Of a stretch of 31,576 nt of DNA, positions 30,619 through 31,576 are shown in pieces. Location of the stretch: assembly GCA_900548935.1 (NCBI GenBank), contig URMR01000005.1, forward strand, positions 1-31,576, given 5' to 3'. The notes under the pieces are model-generated. The model worked only from the letters and a program-made list of their open reading frames with translations. It did no database searches and was not told where the DNA came from. The position numbers were made by a program, and so were the translations under genes. This DNA is from an uncultured Collinsella sp. (GTDB lineage Bacteria > Actinomycetota > Coriobacteriia > Coriobacteriales > Coriobacteriaceae). Position 1 is the stretch's first letter. Each line of letters opens with the position of its first letter.

Positions 30619-31576
30619 GTGGACGAGGAAGCAAGCATCATCTTGGGGGATGCCATCGCCTTTTGCCAGCGCGACGGCCAAGATGCGCGCCTCATCAACA
30701 TGCTGGGGCAATCGCGGGCCATAAGCCTGACCGAAGATACGCTCACGATCGAGGCCCCCTCGCGCTTTGCCATCGCGCAGCTCAAAAAGCATCAGCCGAC
30801 TATTGAGGCCTATCTGGAAGAAATCGCCTTTGCACCGATTGCGCTCGACATCGTGGCACCGCAAGGCGTCGCGACGGAATCCGCCGCCGCGACGGCGCCC
30901 TCCGCGGCTCCCGCTGCTTCCCCGACGGTGCCGGCCTCCGCAGGCGACGTGCCGACAATCGAGCACCAGCACAGCGATGTTTCCCGTGAAACCATGGCGC
31001 CGTTGCCGACCGCGGCAGCGACGTCAACGAACGCACCCGTCACGCACATGCCCATCGCTCACGACGCAGCGGCAGGCGCGGATTCGGGCATTGCAATCAA
31101 GAACACGCTCTCGGCCGACGATTTTCGCCGCATGATGAACCAGATGAAGGGCGAAGCGCCGACTAAATCCACGCAAGCTGCGACCCCCGCTTCACCCATG
31201 CCAGCACCGACCGTGCCGGCCGAGCAGAATACGGATGGAGCCCCGCTCGCCGCGAACTCAAAATTTACCTTTGAGAACTTTGTCTACGGCCCCGAAAACA
31301 GCCATGCCTATCGCTCGGCACTCAAGTTTGCCGCCCTCGCGGACGAGCGCGGCACATGCACATCACTGTTCATCTACGGCAAATCAGGCCTGGGCAAGAC
31401 GCACCTGCTGCTTGCCATCAAAAACGAGCTCGCCGAGAAGTCGCCCGAGATCAAGGTCAAGTATGCCAACTCTCAGGCATATCTGGACGACCTGATGACC
31501 GAGTTCGACCGTCAAAAGAAGAGCAACGCCCCCATCATGCAGGCGTACCACGGCGTGGACGTGCTCATCATCGATG
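30619..31576 (+). CDS. dnaA: chromosomal replication initiator DnaA, 5' part
   Basis: Start of DnaA, open at the window end (about 319 residues present). The GTG at 30619 has GGGAGA four to five bases upstream. Domain I about 1-80 (VDEEASIILGDAIAFCQRDG...). Domain II about 85-215 is long, Ala/Pro/Thr-rich and poorly conserved. Domain III (AAA+) begins with SKFTFENFVYGPENSHAYRSAL; Walker A is YGKSGLGKTH with Lys260; the Walker B region DVLIID runs off the edge. DnaA binds DnaA boxes and opens oriC with ATP. Confidence 0.96.
   Translation, partial: MDEEASIILGDAIAFCQRDGQDARLINMLGQSRAISLTEDTLTIEAPSRFAIAQLKKHQPTIEAYLEEIAFAPIALDIVAPQGVATESAAATAPSAAPAASPTVPASAGDVPTIEHQHSDVSRETMAPLPTAAATSTNAPVTHMPIAHDAAAGADSGIAIKNTLSADDFRRMMNQMKGEAPTKSTQAATPASPMPAPTVPAEQNTDGAPLAANSKFTFENFVYGPENSHAYRSALKFAALADERGTCTSLFIYGKSGLGKTHLLLAIKNELAEKSPEIKVKYANSQAYLDDLMTEFDRQKKSNAPIMQAYHGVDVLIID

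Overview
The window reads as a chromosomal segment across the replication-origin region of a moderately high-GC Gram-positive bacterium, most likely a Coriobacteriia gut actinobacterium close to Collinsella. This assignment is an inference. It rests on the conserved rpmH-rnpA-yidD-yidC-jag-rsmG-parA-parB block running away from dnaA, perfect parS sites, an LPXTG wall-anchored protein, tandem WYL regulators and tRNA genes with encoded CCA. No phage, IS element, CRISPR array or rRNA was found.

Layout, left to right. 1-594: tRNA-Lys(UUU) on the minus strand, followed by two terminators and partial copies of the tRNA tail. 595-8940, all minus strand: M29 aminopeptidase; a small membrane protein coupled to purC; a two-component pair (response regulator then sensor kinase); a TSCPD protein overlapping a Tat lipoprotein; and purB. 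8941-9737: tRNA-Gly(CCC) with a second set of tRNA-tail repeats. 9738-13169 (+): a thioester/SpaA-type adhesin ending in LPATG. 13233-16562 (-): a small membrane protein and a large membrane-anchored M28-like protein that appears to lack catalytic residues. 16760-18686 (+): two overlapping WYL regulators. 18683-22536 (-): ddl overlapping a DnaQ-DinG exonuclease/helicase. 22622-23674 (+): rlmN.

23868-28905 (-) is the origin-side housekeeping block: rpmH, rnpA, yidD, yidC, jag, rsmG, three perfect parS sites, parA, parB and an overlapping small membrane protein. 28906-29250 is an AT-richer gap with repeated DnaA-box-like 9-mers, the best oriC candidate here. On the plus strand follow a GHKL ATPase / Q-P-rich / winged-helix protein and, 15 bases later, dnaA, which is cut by the window end.

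The most unusual items are: the GHKL-wHTH gene between the candidate origin and dnaA; a modular repeat family built from tRNA 3' ends plus a shared palindromic core at two tRNA loci; three parS sites spaced exactly 39 bp apart; the inactive-looking M28-like protein with a roughly 600-residue insert; and the thioester adhesin. No computations or searches were run. GC and codon-use remarks are by eye.
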